A stretch of 37,613 nucleotides of DNA from Blastocatellia bacterium (GTDB lineage: Bacteria > Acidobacteriota > Blastocatellia > RBC074), in NCBI GenBank assembly GCA_016789725.1, contig JAEUQN010000056.1:1-37613 (forward strand), read 5' to 3'. The position numbers and the translations under genes are program-made. A model generated the notes under the pieces. It saw nothing but the letters and a program-made list of their open reading frames with translations, had not been told where the DNA came from and did no database searches. Below are positions 17,111 to 26,248 of the stretch, in pieces (the stretch's first letter is position 1; each line of letters begins with the position of its first letter).

Positions 17111-18349
17111 ATGACTGAATCAAACTCTCCTACTTTGGCCCGCACCGCGTGGCTGATTGTTATTTTGCTCGTTCCCGTCGCGCTGCTGAATTATCTCGAC
17201 CGGCAGATGATGGCGGCGATGAAATCTTCGATGATGGGCGACATCCCGGACATTGCGACCAAAGCGAATTGGGGCTTTGTGCTCGGTTCGTTCAAGTGGG
17301 TGTACGCGATTCTTTCGCCAGTGGGAGGTTATCTGGCAGATCGCCTGAGCCGTCGTCACGTCATTTGCCTGAGCCTGTTTGTCTGGTCAGCCGTGACGTG
17401 GGCGACGGGGCACGTCAGCACGTTTAATGAACTCGTGGCGGCACGTGCGTTGATGGGCGTGAGCGAAGCCTTTTACATTCCGGCGGCGCTGGCTTTAATT
17501 ACGGATTACCATTTGGGCGAAACGCGGTCGCGTGCGGTCGGTGTGCATCAGATGGGCATTTACGCGGGCACCATTCTCGGCGGTTTTGCGGGCTATGCGG
17601 CAGACAGTCCGGCACTCGGTTGGCGCTGGATGTTTTCGCTGTGCGGCATCGTCGGTGTCGTGTATGCGCTGCCGCTGTTCGCGTTCCTGCGCAATCCGCC
17701 GCGTCGTGCCGATGCCCAGCCGCAGCCTTCACCGATCAAAGCAGGCGGCGAACTGTTCACCAACGTCGGCTTCATTTTGCTGGTGTTGTATTTCACTCTA
17801 CCGGCGCTCGCGGGCTGGGTCGTGCGCGATTGGATGCCGGACATTTTGAAAGAGCAATTCGGGCTTGGGCAAGGCAAGGCGGGCGTGTCGGCAGTATTGT
17901 ATGTGCAAATCGCTTCGTTGATTGGCGTGGGCGTCGGGGGCTATTTGGCAGATCGTTGGATGCGGCATACGATGCGCGGTCGCATTTTTGTCAGCGCGCT
18001 CGGCATGACCTTTTTCCTGCCTGCGTTGTTTGGTGTGGGGAACGCTGGGACGCTCACGATGGCGATTGGATTTTTGATGTTGTTTGGGTTGGGCTGGGGC
18101 TTTTTCGATTGCAACAACATGCCGATTCTATGCCAGATCGTGCGTCCCGAATTGCGCGCGACGGGCTATGGCTTGATGAATCTCGTGAGCATCAGTTGTG
18201 GCGGTTTGGCCGATTGGGGCTTTGGTGCGCTGCGCGACCGAAGCGTGCCGCTGAATGTGATTTTCGGTGTGTTTGCGGCAGTCGCGTTGTTGTCGGTGTT
18301 CATCGTGCTGCTCATCAAACCGCGCAAGGAATTGGTGGCGGCCACCTGA
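17111..18349 (+). CDS. MFS transporter, sugar-acid/anion type
   Basis: A 412-residue inner-membrane protein with about 12 hydrophobic segments. The N-terminal L-L-N-Y-L-D-R-Q motif, the loop G-G-Y-L-A-D-R-L-S-R-R between TM2 and TM3 (MFS signature), and its repeat G-G-Y-L-A-D-R-W-M-R-H in the second half mark a major facilitator, most like the anion/hexuronate symporter group. It likely imports a monosaccharide or sugar acid by proton symport. The downstream secreted glycosidase-like gene starts 45 nt later, then an oligogalacturonate-lyase-like gene, which supports a role in uronate or oligosaccharide uptake. No clear ribosome-binding site precedes the ATG. The substrate is inferred from context only. 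Confidence 0.88.
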   Translation: MTESNSPTLARTAWLIVILLVPVALLNYLDRQMMAAMKSSMMGDIPDIATKANWGFVLGSFKWVYAILSPVGGYLADRLSRRHVICLSLFVWSAVTWATGHVSTFNELVAARALMGVSEAFYIPAALALITDYHLGETRSRAVGVHQMGIYAGTILGGFAGYAADSPALGWRWMFSLCGIVGVVYALPLFAFLRNPPRRADAQPQPSPIKAGGELFTNVGFILLVLYFTLPALAGWVVRDWMPDILKEQFGLGQGKAGVSAVLYVQIASLIGVGVGGYLADRWMRHTMRGRIFVSALGMTFFLPALFGVGNAGTLTMAIGFLMLFGLGWGFFDCNNMPILCQIVRPELRATGYGLMNLVSISCGGLADWGFGALRDRSVPLNVIFGVFAAVALLSVFIVLLIKPRKELVAAT

Positions 18350-18394
18350 GACTGAAGTTGCCGCCGCCGTTATTCACGATAAAGGATTCATTGC

Positions 18395-20797
18395 ATGAAA
18401 TCGCGTTTCGTTCCGTTTCTGCCGCTGCTTTCTTTTCTGCTGCTCTGGCCCACGCGCGCTACTGCGCAAACGAATTCCGCGCTTGATCTGACACGCGCGG
18501 TCGTCGTCGCTCCTGCCAATTTCTCCGGGCCGGAAAACAAAGCCGTGCAGATGTTGGTGGAAGAAGTCGAAAAACGTTCGCAGGTGCGCCTGCTGCGCGC
18601 GGCGCAAACGCCCAATGATGGTGCGCCCGTCATTGCGCTGTCTCGTGGAAACAACACCGCGCCGCGCGAAGGCTACCAAATCAAAACGACTGGCAACGGC
18701 GTCACGATTCTCGGCAACGATGCGCGCGGCGTGTTGTTTGGCGTTGGGCATTTGCTGCGTTCGCTGCACCTCACCAAAAATAAGATCACATTGCCGACGG
18801 CGCTGAACCTGACGACCGCGCCGAAATATCCGGTGCGCGGGCATCAGCTTGGTTATCGTCCGAAAACGAATTCGTATGACGGCTGGGATGTGGCGCAATG
18901 GGAACAATACATCCGCGATTTGGCGGTGTGGGGTACAAACGCGATTGAGTTGATTCCGCCGCGTTCGGATGACGATGCTGACAGCCCGCACTTTCCGCTG
19001 CCGCCGATGAAGATGATGATTGAGATGTCGCGGATTTGTGCAGAGTACGGGCTGGACGTTTGGATTTGGTATCCCGCGCTCGACAAAGATTACGGCGATC
19101 CGAAAACCGTCGAATTTGCCCTGAACGAATGGGGCGAGGTTTTCAAGCAACTGCCGCGCATTGACCACATCTTTGTGCCGGGTGGTGATCCCGGCTCCAC
19201 GCCGCCGAAGCTGCTGATGCCGCTGTTGGAAAAGCAAACGGCGAACGTGCGCCGTTATCATCCAAACGCTGGAATGTGGGTTGCGCCGCAGGGCTTTTCG
19301 CAGGAGTGGCTGAATGAATTTTTAGGCTTCGTGCGCGCGGAACCCAAATGGTTGAGCGGCATTGTTTATGGCCCGCAATCACGTCTGACTCTGCCGCAGA
19401 TGCGCGCGGCGATTCCGGCCAAATATCCGATTCGACATTACCCCGACATCACGCATTCGCGCCAATCGCAATTCGCGGTGCCGGATTGGGATTTGGCGTT
19501 TGCCCTGACGGAAGCGCGCGAAGTTATCAATCCGCGTCCAATGGATATGGCGTTGATCTTTCACTTGCTGCAACCGCACACGAACGGCTTCATCGCGTAT
19601 TCCGAAGGCTGCAACGATGACGTCAATAAAATCATCTGGAGCGCGCTGGGCTGGAATCCTGAGGCTAATGTGAAAGATGTGTTGCGCGATTACAGCCGCT
19701 ATTTCATTGGCGCAAATTATGCCGACAGTTTTGCCAATGGTTTATTTGCGCTCGAAGAAAACTGGCGCGGCCCCGTTGTGATGAATCACGACATCAACGT
19801 CACATTGCAGCAATTCCAAACGCTGGAACGTCACGCCACGCCGCGTGATTTACAGAACTGGCGCTTTCAGCAGGCGCTGTATCGTGCGTATTACGACGCA
19901 TACGTGCGCAGCCGCGCGATCTACGAAACCTCACTCGAAGAACAAGCAATGAATAAATTGCGAGAAGCGCGCGTGCTGGGGGCTTCCACCGCGATGACAC
20001 AGGCCGAAAGCATCCTCGATAAAGCCGTGACCGAACGTATCGCGCAGGATTTGCGCGCGCGTGTCTTTGAACTTGGCGAAGCCTTGTTCCAAAGCATCCG
20101 CATGCAACTCAGCGTGGAAAAATATCAGGCCATCGGTGTCGGACGCGGGGCCAATCTGAACACGATTGATTTTCCGCTGAACAATCGTTTGTGGCTGAAA
20201 CAACGCTTCAGCGAAATTCGCAAAATCGAAAGCGAAGCGGAACGCCAAAAACACCTCGCCGAAATCGTGGATTGGACGAATCCGGGGCCGGGCGGCTTTT
20301 ACGACGACCTCGGCAACCTGACACGCCAACCGCATCTGGTGCGGAGTCCCGGTTTTGCCAGTGATCCGTACCTGTTGGAATCGAGCGCCGTCAGCATGGT
20401 TGGCGCTTATGACGGCAGCGTGCAATTGCGCCGCGATGAATTTTCGCTGACGGGAATGGGCTTTCAACCGTACGGGCGGATGTCGTGGTGGGACATTGCC
20501 GAAACGTATTACGACACGCCGCTGAAAATGCGCTACACCGGGTTGGACACCAGCGCGCAATACAAAGTCCGCATCGTCTATTCAAGCGCGACGCAACAGA
20601 TTCCGATTCGTCTGATGGCGAATGACCAATTTGAAATTCACCCCTTCCGCAAAAAAGAATTGCAGCCCGTCGAATTCGATATTCCAGCGGCAGCAACCGC
20701 GAGCGGCGAATTGACGCTGACCTGGACCCAAGCGCCCAGCAATCGCGGCGCAGGTCGCGGCTGTCAGGTCGCGGAAATCTGGTTAATCAAAAAGTGA
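18395..20797 (+). CDS. Secreted glycoside-hydrolase-like protein (GH20b/GH67 N-terminal fold type)
   Basis: An 800-residue protein with a signal peptide (1-25, cleavage near A-T-A-Q). Residues about 30-135 look like the alpha/beta domain found before the barrel of GH20, GH67 and GH84 enzymes (A-V-Q-M-L-V-E-E-V-E, then G-V-L-F-G-V-G-H-L-L-R). A probable TIM barrel follows at about 145-470 (V-R-G-H-Q-L-G-Y-R, D-V-W-I-W-Y-P, H-I-F-V-P-G-G-D-P-G), then helices and a C-terminal beta-rich region. I cannot name the catalytic pair, so the family is uncertain: alpha-glucuronidase-like or hexosaminidase-like. AAAGGA before the ATG supports the start. The next gene begins 6 nt after the stop, so the two are co-transcribed. 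Confidence 0.7.
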   Translation: MKSRFVPFLPLLSFLLLWPTRATAQTNSALDLTRAVVVAPANFSGPENKAVQMLVEEVEKRSQVRLLRAAQTPNDGAPVIALSRGNNTAPREGYQIKTTGNGVTILGNDARGVLFGVGHLLRSLHLTKNKITLPTALNLTTAPKYPVRGHQLGYRPKTNSYDGWDVAQWEQYIRDLAVWGTNAIELIPPRSDDDADSPHFPLPPMKMMIEMSRICAEYGLDVWIWYPALDKDYGDPKTVEFALNEWGEVFKQLPRIDHIFVPGGDPGSTPPKLLMPLLEKQTANVRRYHPNAGMWVAPQGFSQEWLNEFLGFVRAEPKWLSGIVYGPQSRLTLPQMRAAIPAKYPIRHYPDITHSRQSQFAVPDWDLAFALTEAREVINPRPMDMALIFHLLQPHTNGFIAYSEGCNDDVNKIIWSALGWNPEANVKDVLRDYSRYFIGANYADSFANGLFALEENWRGPVVMNHDINVTLQQFQTLERHATPRDLQNWRFQQALYRAYYDAYVRSRAIYETSLEEQAMNKLREARVLGASTAMTQAESILDKAVTERIAQDLRARVFELGEALFQSIRMQLSVEKYQAIGVGRGANLNTIDFPLNNRLWLKQRFSEIRKIESEAERQKHLAEIVDWTNPGPGGFYDDLGNLTRQPHLVRSPGFASDPYLLESSAVSMVGAYDGSVQLRRDEFSLTGMGFQPYGRMSWWDIAETYYDTPLKMRYTGLDTSAQYKVRIVYSSATQQIPIRLMANDQFEIHPFRKKELQPVEFDIPAAATASGELTLTWTQAPSNRGAGRGCQVAEIWLIKK

Positions 20798-20803
20798 GCG
20801 AAG

Positions 20804-21925
20804 ATGATTCATACCGCACACCATCACATCCGGTTGCTTTTATTGCTCGCAACGATGCACGCCGCAGCTTTCGCACAGGTCGGCAAAGACTGGGGGATCG
20901 AACAGCAATCGTACGTTGATCCGGTCACGGGCGTGCGCGTGTGGGAGATGACGACGACCGGCACGAGCGACAATTTATATTTTCACTTCTCGAATTTTAC
21001 TGCCGACAATCGGTACGTGATCTTCTCGTCGAATCGCACGGGAGCATCGCAATTTTATCGCGCCGAAGTGGCTTCGGGACGCATCGTGCAATTGACGGAT
21101 TACCCTGTCGGCACGGCGCGCGGGTTGTGTCCTGATGACACGAATGCGCGGCGCGTGTATCTGTTTCGCGGCGCAGAAGTCGTCGCGCTCGACCTCGAAG
21201 ATTTCAGCGAGCGCAAAATTGGCACGATTCCCAAACCTTATATCGGCGGTTTTCAGCAACCGACTTTGAGCGGCGACGGCAAGTGGTTGACGATCACCAA
21301 ACAACGCGATGCACAGCATTGGGAAATCGGCTTGATGAATGTAACGACAGGCGAATACAAGACCGTCATCACGCAAGGCTTTCGCATCGGGCACGTGCAG
21401 CACAGCCCCACCGATCCGATTATTTTTTACGTATGGGAAACGGGCGGCTACGCGCCGCAGCGTACGTGGCTGGTGAATACCGACGGCACAGGCAATCGTC
21501 CGTTTTATGCGCGCACCGACCCGAAGACGTGGTTCACGCCGCTGAAAGAATGGATCACCCACGAAGCCTGGATTCAGAACACGGGCGAGATGACGATGAT
21601 CAATGACAAGCAAGGTGTGATGATCGTCAATAAAGAAGGGGCGGCGCGGATGGTGCGCGAAGGTGATTACTGGCACGTCGCGGCGCGACCGGATGGCAAA
21701 TTTCTCGTGTTGGACGACAACAAAGGCCGTTTGTGGTTGATGGAAACGGCGACGGGAAACACGCGTTTGCTGGCGACGGGGCTGCGCGATACTGTGCGCA
21801 CGGTTCATGGCCACGCTTCATTTGATCGGTTAGGGAACTATGTGCAATTTCACACGGGGCGCAAACAGGAAACGATTGCGCTGATTGACCTGCGCGAATT
21901 GCCGCCGTTGCAATGGACAAAATGA
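20804..21925 (+). CDS. Oligogalacturonate-lyase-like (PL22-like) beta-propeller
   Basis: A 373-residue protein with a signal peptide (about 1-25, A-A-F-A-Q) and repeated propeller blades such as H-F-S-N-F-T-A-D-N-R-Y-V-I-F-S-S-N-R and T-L-S-G-D-G-K-W-L. The segments H-V-Q-H-S-P-T-D-P (His197), T-H-E-A-W (His253) and V-H-G-H-A-S-F-D (His335, His337) match the pattern of metal-binding histidines in PL22 oligogalacturonide lyases, which cleave unsaturated digalacturonate by beta-elimination. Classical members are cytoplasmic, so the signal peptide is a difference, and the remaining metal ligand could not be confirmed. A TolB-like binding protein without lyase activity remains possible. Its stop codon touches that of the opposite-strand gene with no base between them. 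Confidence 0.75.
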   Translation: MIHTAHHHIRLLLLLATMHAAAFAQVGKDWGIEQQSYVDPVTGVRVWEMTTTGTSDNLYFHFSNFTADNRYVIFSSNRTGASQFYRAEVASGRIVQLTDYPVGTARGLCPDDTNARRVYLFRGAEVVALDLEDFSERKIGTIPKPYIGGFQQPTLSGDGKWLTITKQRDAQHWEIGLMNVTTGEYKTVITQGFRIGHVQHSPTDPIIFYVWETGGYAPQRTWLVNTDGTGNRPFYARTDPKTWFTPLKEWITHEAWIQNTGEMTMINDKQGVMIVNKEGAARMVREGDYWHVAARPDGKFLVLDDNKGRLWLMETATGNTRLLATGLRDTVRTVHGHASFDRLGNYVQFHTGRKQETIALIDLRELPPLQWTK

Positions 21926-22861
21926 TTATGCGGGCAGCGCGACTTCCATCAGTTCCGCGCCTGCGCTGGCTTGCAAGTTGTATTCTGACTGCGCAGGGAT
22001 AACGCAACTGTCGCCTACCTGCAAGGGCTGTGACAGCCAATCTATCGCCACTTCGCCCGCGAGTACAAAAATGAACTGAAACTCGCCTGTATGTCCTTTG
22101 ACAAGGGCTTGGGTTGCGGTTGTTGCTCGCACCACACGTGCCGTAGCCAAGCCGTTCGTCGCGTCGGCAATCCCTGTGTCGCGCACCTCAAATCCTGCGC
22201 TTCGCCACGGCAACCATTGCGCTTCCTTCGCCTGGTGGCGCACGAAGCGTTGCCCGCTGAACAACCGGTTGGGCAGTACCTGCGAAGTAGGAAGCTGTAG
22301 CTCGTGATCCACCCACGTTTCGTGAATAGCAGGCGAACTGACTTCGATAACTTCCAATCCAGGCGATGCTTCCAGCACACGATGGCGAATCTCCGGCGGT
22401 TGCAACACACAGTCGCCCGCTTCGAGCACGAACGGCGGCCCTTGATCTTCGTACACAACACGTACCCAACCCGTTTTGCAATAAATCATCTGAAAGCGAA
22501 TCTTGTGATAATGCACATAATCTGCGACCGGGCCGCCGTCAGGAATGCGAATATGCGACGCGATGAAACGCCCGCCCAGACGGCTCGGAATCAAATCGCG
22601 GTATTGCATCCCGGCGCGTCCTTCGTGCCACGCCTCTTTCATTGGCAAGCGGCTGATGATGAAGGTCTCCTGCGCTGTTTCGGGCTGCGCTGCCGCCTGC
22701 GCTTCCAAACGTAACGTTATGCCTTGCCCGGAAAGCAACGCGGTGTGAGGCTCGTCCGCCGGCAAAATCATAGCGAGTCGGAAGCCCAGGCGATTCGTGA
22801 AATACTCCATCGCTTCTGGCAAATCGGGAACAGTCAGAACAATCTGATGGTCTAGTGTCAT
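21926..22861 (-). CDS. VOC half-domain fused to two cupin domains
   Basis: A 311-residue cytoplasmic protein. Residues 1-56 form one beta-alpha-beta-beta-beta glyoxalase (VOC) module (L-D-H-Q-I-V-L-T-V-P-D ... L-G-F-R-L-A-M-I, T-L-R-L-E). The region about 85-175 is a cupin (H-Y-H-K-I-R-F-Q, G-D-C-V-L-Q-P-P-E-I-R-H-R) and about 190-311 a second cupin (G-E-F-Q-F-I-F-V-L, G-D-S-C-V-I-P). VOC modules normally act in pairs, so a single one must dimerise or have become structural. A metal-dependent dioxygenase or isomerase on a small molecule is plausible; no substrate can be read. It is convergent with the lyase-like gene and divergent from the fucosidase, with 135 nt of shared upstream DNA. No clear ribosome-binding site. 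Confidence 0.78.
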   Translation of the reverse strand: MTLDHQIVLTVPDLPEAMEYFTNRLGFRLAMILPADEPHTALLSGQGITLRLEAQAAAQPETAQETFIISRLPMKEAWHEGRAGMQYRDLIPSRLGGRFIASHIRIPDGGPVADYVHYHKIRFQMIYCKTGWVRVVYEDQGPPFVLEAGDCVLQPPEIRHRVLEASPGLEVIEVSSPAIHETWVDHELQLPTSQVLPNRLFSGQRFVRHQAKEAQWLPWRSAGFEVRDTGIADATNGLATARVVRATTATQALVKGHTGEFQFIFVLAGEVAIDWLSQPLQVGDSCVIPAQSEYNLQASAGAELMEVALPA

Positions 22862-22996
22862 AAGGCAATTAGGCTATCACTTCTTGGCGCGAGCAACCAT
22901 CCAAACGCCTCATGAGACTTGTCAGAAATCGCAGCGCGCCGCACAATGCTTACCGCTGAAACAATACTTCCCGCTGCACAAAAAAAGAGGATTGAT

Positions 22997-24493
22997 ATGA
23001 AACGAACTATGAATCATTCAGGCCGAAAGGTCTTGTTGTCTCTCTTCATGGTTGCTTGCTTGCTAGGCCCAGTGCTGGCACAGGGCAAACGTTATGAACC
23101 GAAATGGGAATCGCTGGATACACGTCCGACGCCGGAATGGTTTATTGATGCGAAATTCGGCGTGTTCATTCATTGGGGTGTGTACTCTGTGCCGGGTTAC
23201 GGGCAGGTTGGCGAATATGCCGAATGGTACTGGAACCGCATTATGGGCAATCAGGACAAGTTTGCGCCGTGGCGGGAGTTTCACAAGAAAAACTACGGTT
23301 TTGATTACATGGATTTTGCCTCTCAATTCAAAGCGGAACTTTATGATGCCAAGCAGTGGGCCAATATTTTCAAGCGCGGCGGCATTAAGTACGTTGTGCT
23401 GACGTCCAAGCATCACGAAGGCTTTGCGCTCTGGCCGAGCACCGAAGCCAGCCGCACGTGGGGGCGTCCGTGGAATGCCGTCGAAATTGGGCCGAAACGC
23501 GATGTGCTGGGCGAACTCGCCACCGCGACGCGTGCTGAGGGGATGAAGTTCGGGTTCTATTATTCGCTGTATGAATGGTACAACCCGCTCTGGACATCCG
23601 ACCGCGCGCGCTACGTCCGCGAACACATGACGCCGCAATTCAAAGACGTTGTGACCCGTTACCAACCGTCCATCATTTTCAGCGATGGCGAATGGGATAT
23701 GCCGTCGAAAGATTGGCAGAGTGAAGAACTGCTCGCATGGCTTTTCAACGAAACGGCGAACAAAGACGAAGTTGTCATCAATGATCGCTGGGGCAAAGAA
23801 ACGCGCCACAAACACGGCGGTTATTGGACGACAGAGTATGCCGCTGGATTGAAAGACGGTTCGCATCCGTGGGAAGAAAGTCGCGGGATGGCTTATTCTT
23901 ACGGCGTTAATCGCGCCGAACGGATTGACGATTATAAAACCGGACGCGAATTCATTTTCACCTTGATTGATCTGGTCAGTCGCGGTGGCAATCTGTTGCT
24001 CGACATCGGCCCGAATGGCGACGGCACGATTCCGCCAATTATGGAACAACGACTGCTCGAAATCGGCGATTGGTTGAAGGTCAACGGCGAAGCGATTTAC
24101 GGCACGCGTGCGGCGGCTCGGCAAGCTCAATGGAGCGAAGGCAAACGCCAGGATCAGCAGTACGGCGAATTCATGGTGAAGTACAAATTGATGGATCAGA
24201 TCGGACAACAACCGAAAAACGGGAATGCCGTGAAGCAAGTGTTTTTCACCAAAAAGCCCGATGCGTTATATGCCATCACGGTCGGCTGGCCGGGCAGGCA
24301 ATTGGTGCTGCGCGATCTGAAACTACCAGCGAATGTGCAGGTCGAAATGCTCGGCGTGCCGGGGTTGCTGAAAACTGCGCGGAAGCAAAATACACTTACA
24401 ATTAGCACACCGGATTTAGGCCCGGATCAAGCGCCGTGTCAGCACGCATTTGTCTTCAAAATTAGCGGCGCAGATGTGCTGCCCGAAAAATAA
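22997..24493 (+). CDS. Secreted alpha-L-fucosidase (GH29)
   Basis: A 498-residue glycosidase with a signal peptide (about 1-32, ending P-V-L-A-Q-G). The GH29 hallmarks are present: W-F-I-D-A-K-F-G-V-F-I-H-W-G, Y-A-E-W-Y-W, T-S-K-H-H-E-G-F-A-L-W, and I-I-F-S-D-G-E-W with Asp230 as probable nucleophile. G-G-N-L-L-L-D-I-G-P-N-G-D-G closes the barrel, followed by a short C-terminal beta domain. GH29 enzymes release alpha-linked fucose with retention. The frame is open back to 22919, but AAGAGG just before this ATG and the signal peptide decide for 22997. The sulfatase and DUF1501 genes follow on the same strand, consistent with a cluster for sulfated fucose-containing glycans. Confidence 0.92.
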   Translation: MKRTMNHSGRKVLLSLFMVACLLGPVLAQGKRYEPKWESLDTRPTPEWFIDAKFGVFIHWGVYSVPGYGQVGEYAEWYWNRIMGNQDKFAPWREFHKKNYGFDYMDFASQFKAELYDAKQWANIFKRGGIKYVVLTSKHHEGFALWPSTEASRTWGRPWNAVEIGPKRDVLGELATATRAEGMKFGFYYSLYEWYNPLWTSDRARYVREHMTPQFKDVVTRYQPSIIFSDGEWDMPSKDWQSEELLAWLFNETANKDEVVINDRWGKETRHKHGGYWTTEYAAGLKDGSHPWEESRGMAYSYGVNRAERIDDYKTGREFIFTLIDLVSRGGNLLLDIGPNGDGTIPPIMEQRLLEIGDWLKVNGEAIYGTRAAARQAQWSEGKRQDQQYGEFMVKYKLMDQIGQQPKNGNAVKQVFFTKKPDALYAITVGWPGRQLVLRDLKLPANVQVEMLGVPGLLKTARKQNTLTISTPDLGPDQAPCQHAFVFKISGADVLPEK

Positions 24494-24572
24494 GCAACGA
24501 TTCCAACTCAACCACAAAATGAAGCAGGCACCTATGAAACTGATCGAGAGCAAGCAAAAGAATTTCCGAATT

Positions 24573-24692
24573 GACCACGGGGGACGCGGGGTTCACGGGA
24601 GGGCGAAAAACGACTCCACCACAATCAAACCAAGGGGACATAACGTTACGCGCGCAAAGATTTTCTCCGTGCGCCCCGCGTTCCCCGTGGTT
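24573..24692. repeat. Inverted-word element between fucosidase and sulfatase (CACGGGG / ACGCGGGG)
   Basis: Left arm 24573-24600 (CCACGGGGG, ACGCGGGG, CACGG) and right arm 24665-24692 match as reverse complements at 22 of 28 positions. The loop is about 64 nt. The right arm ends 9 nt before the preferred sulfatase start. The left arm lies in an open extension of the sulfatase frame, which would code for an implausible N-terminus. Confidence 0.75.
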
Positions 24693-24701
24693 TTCTTTTT
24701 T

Positions 24702-26243
24702 ATGAACCCTATGAGAAACCTGATGGCCCTGACTTTGGGCTTTGCTCTTGGCCTTGGCGTCGCCATTGCACAGTCGCCAAACCTACGGCTGCCACGCATT
24801 CCAAAGGCCAAGCCACGCAATGTTATCTTTTTACTGACAGACGATCATCGCTATGACGCGATGGGGTTTCTGAAAGGACAGCCGTTTCTTGAAACGCCGA
24901 ATTTGGATGCGATGGCGCGCAATGGCGTGTATTTGAAAAACGCGTTTGTGACGACGGCGTTGTGTTCGCCCTCACGCGCTTCGATTTTGACGGGGCAATA
25001 CGCGCATCAGCATCGCGTAGTAGACAACAACAATCCTGTGTCGCCGAACCTCGTCTTCTTTTCGCAGTATTTGCAAAAAGCAGGCTACGAAACGGCAATG
25101 ATTGGCAAATGGCATATGGGTGGCGAAACCGATGTGCCACAACGCGGCTTCAATCATTGGGTGAGTTTTAAGGGGCAGGGAACGTATCTGCCGAATCCTG
25201 ATGGCTTCAATGTGGATGGCAAAAAGGTTCCGCAGAAAGGTTATATCACCGATGAACTGACGGATTATGCCCTTGATTGGTTGAAGTCTCGCAAAGGTGA
25301 CAAGCCGTTTATGCTCTATTTATCGCATAAAGGTGTTCACGCTGAATTTATGCCAGCAGCTCGCTACAAAGGACGTTACAAAGACAAAACCTTCGTCGAG
25401 CCGATGACGATGAATCCACAGGCCGTCAAGGACGCGCCCGCCTGGGTGCGCAATCAGCGCAACAGTTGGCATGGCGTAGACTTTCCGTACCACAGCGATC
25501 TGAACATCGCCGAGTATTACAAACAATACGCGGAAACCTTGCTGGGCGTGGATGACAGCGTTGGGCGCGTGATGGCGTGGCTCAAAGAAAAAGGGCTGCT
25601 GGATTCGACGCTGGTGATTTATATGGGCGACAACGGTTTTGCCTTTGGGGAACACGGCCTGATTGACAAGCGCACCGCGTACGAAGAATCCATGCGCGTG
25701 CCGATGCTGATGCAATGTCCTGAACTTTTCAAAGCCGGTACAATGGTCGAACAAGTCGTCGCTAATATAGACATCGCACCAACCGTTCTGGAAGCCGCCG
25801 GTTTGCAAACGCCGAAGCATATGGCCGGGCAAAGTTTCATTTCGGTCGCGCAAGGCAAGGCGACAAAATGGCGCGATGGATTATTGTATGAATACTATTG
25901 GGAACGTAACTTCCCGCAAACGCCCACGCTGCACGCCTTGCGCGGTAGTCGTTACAAATACGTTCACGTGCATGGGTTGTGGGATACGGATGAATTATAC
26001 GATTTGCAAAATGATCCGCTTGAAACCACGAACCTGATTTTCAGCGCCACGCATCAGGATGTCGTCAAGCAGATGAATCAGCAACTGTTCGAGACTTTGG
26101 GCAACAGTGCTGGGATGTATATTCCACTTTATGCAGATCGCGGTATGTCTATGAGGTTGCGACGCAAGGGAGGCTCCACCACGGCTGATTTTCCTGCGCC
26201 GTACATTCGTGACAAAGGAATTGCAAATCCACAGCACAAATAG
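24702..26243 (+). CDS. Secreted formylglycine-dependent sulfatase
   Basis: A 513-residue enzyme with a signal peptide (about 1-24, ending G-V-A-I-A-Q). N-V-I-F-L-L-T-D-D-H-R gives the metal-binding aspartates, and A-L-C-S-P-S-R-A-S-I-L-T-G is the C-x-P-S-R signature whose Cys88 is converted to formylglycine. K-W-H-M-G and Y-M-G-D-N-G-F complete the active site. It hydrolyses sulfate esters, probably on a polysaccharide given the fucosidase next door. A maturase would be needed and is not in this window. The frame is open back to 24450; ATG 24534 has a weak upstream GCAGG, but reading from it would translate the left arm of the inverted element. The preferred start lacks a good ribosome-binding site, so 24711 or 24534 remain possible. 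Confidence 0.88.
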   Translation: MNPMRNLMALTLGFALGLGVAIAQSPNLRLPRIPKAKPRNVIFLLTDDHRYDAMGFLKGQPFLETPNLDAMARNGVYLKNAFVTTALCSPSRASILTGQYAHQHRVVDNNNPVSPNLVFFSQYLQKAGYETAMIGKWHMGGETDVPQRGFNHWVSFKGQGTYLPNPDGFNVDGKKVPQKGYITDELTDYALDWLKSRKGDKPFMLYLSHKGVHAEFMPAARYKGRYKDKTFVEPMTMNPQAVKDAPAWVRNQRNSWHGVDFPYHSDLNIAEYYKQYAETLLGVDDSVGRVMAWLKEKGLLDSTLVIYMGDNGFAFGEHGLIDKRTAYEESMRVPMLMQCPELFKAGTMVEQVVANIDIAPTVLEAAGLQTPKHMAGQSFISVAQGKATKWRDGLLYEYYWERNFPQTPTLHALRGSRYKYVHVHGLWDTDELYDLQNDPLETTNLIFSATHQDVVKQMNQQLFETLGNSAGMYIPLYADRGMSMRLRRKGGSTTADFPAPYIRDKGIANPQHK

Positions 26244-26248
26244 GTTTT

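Noticed and set aside
23063..24238. Minus-strand reading frame of 391 codons
   Set aside because: It is antisense to the fucosidase, with no family resemblance or start signals.
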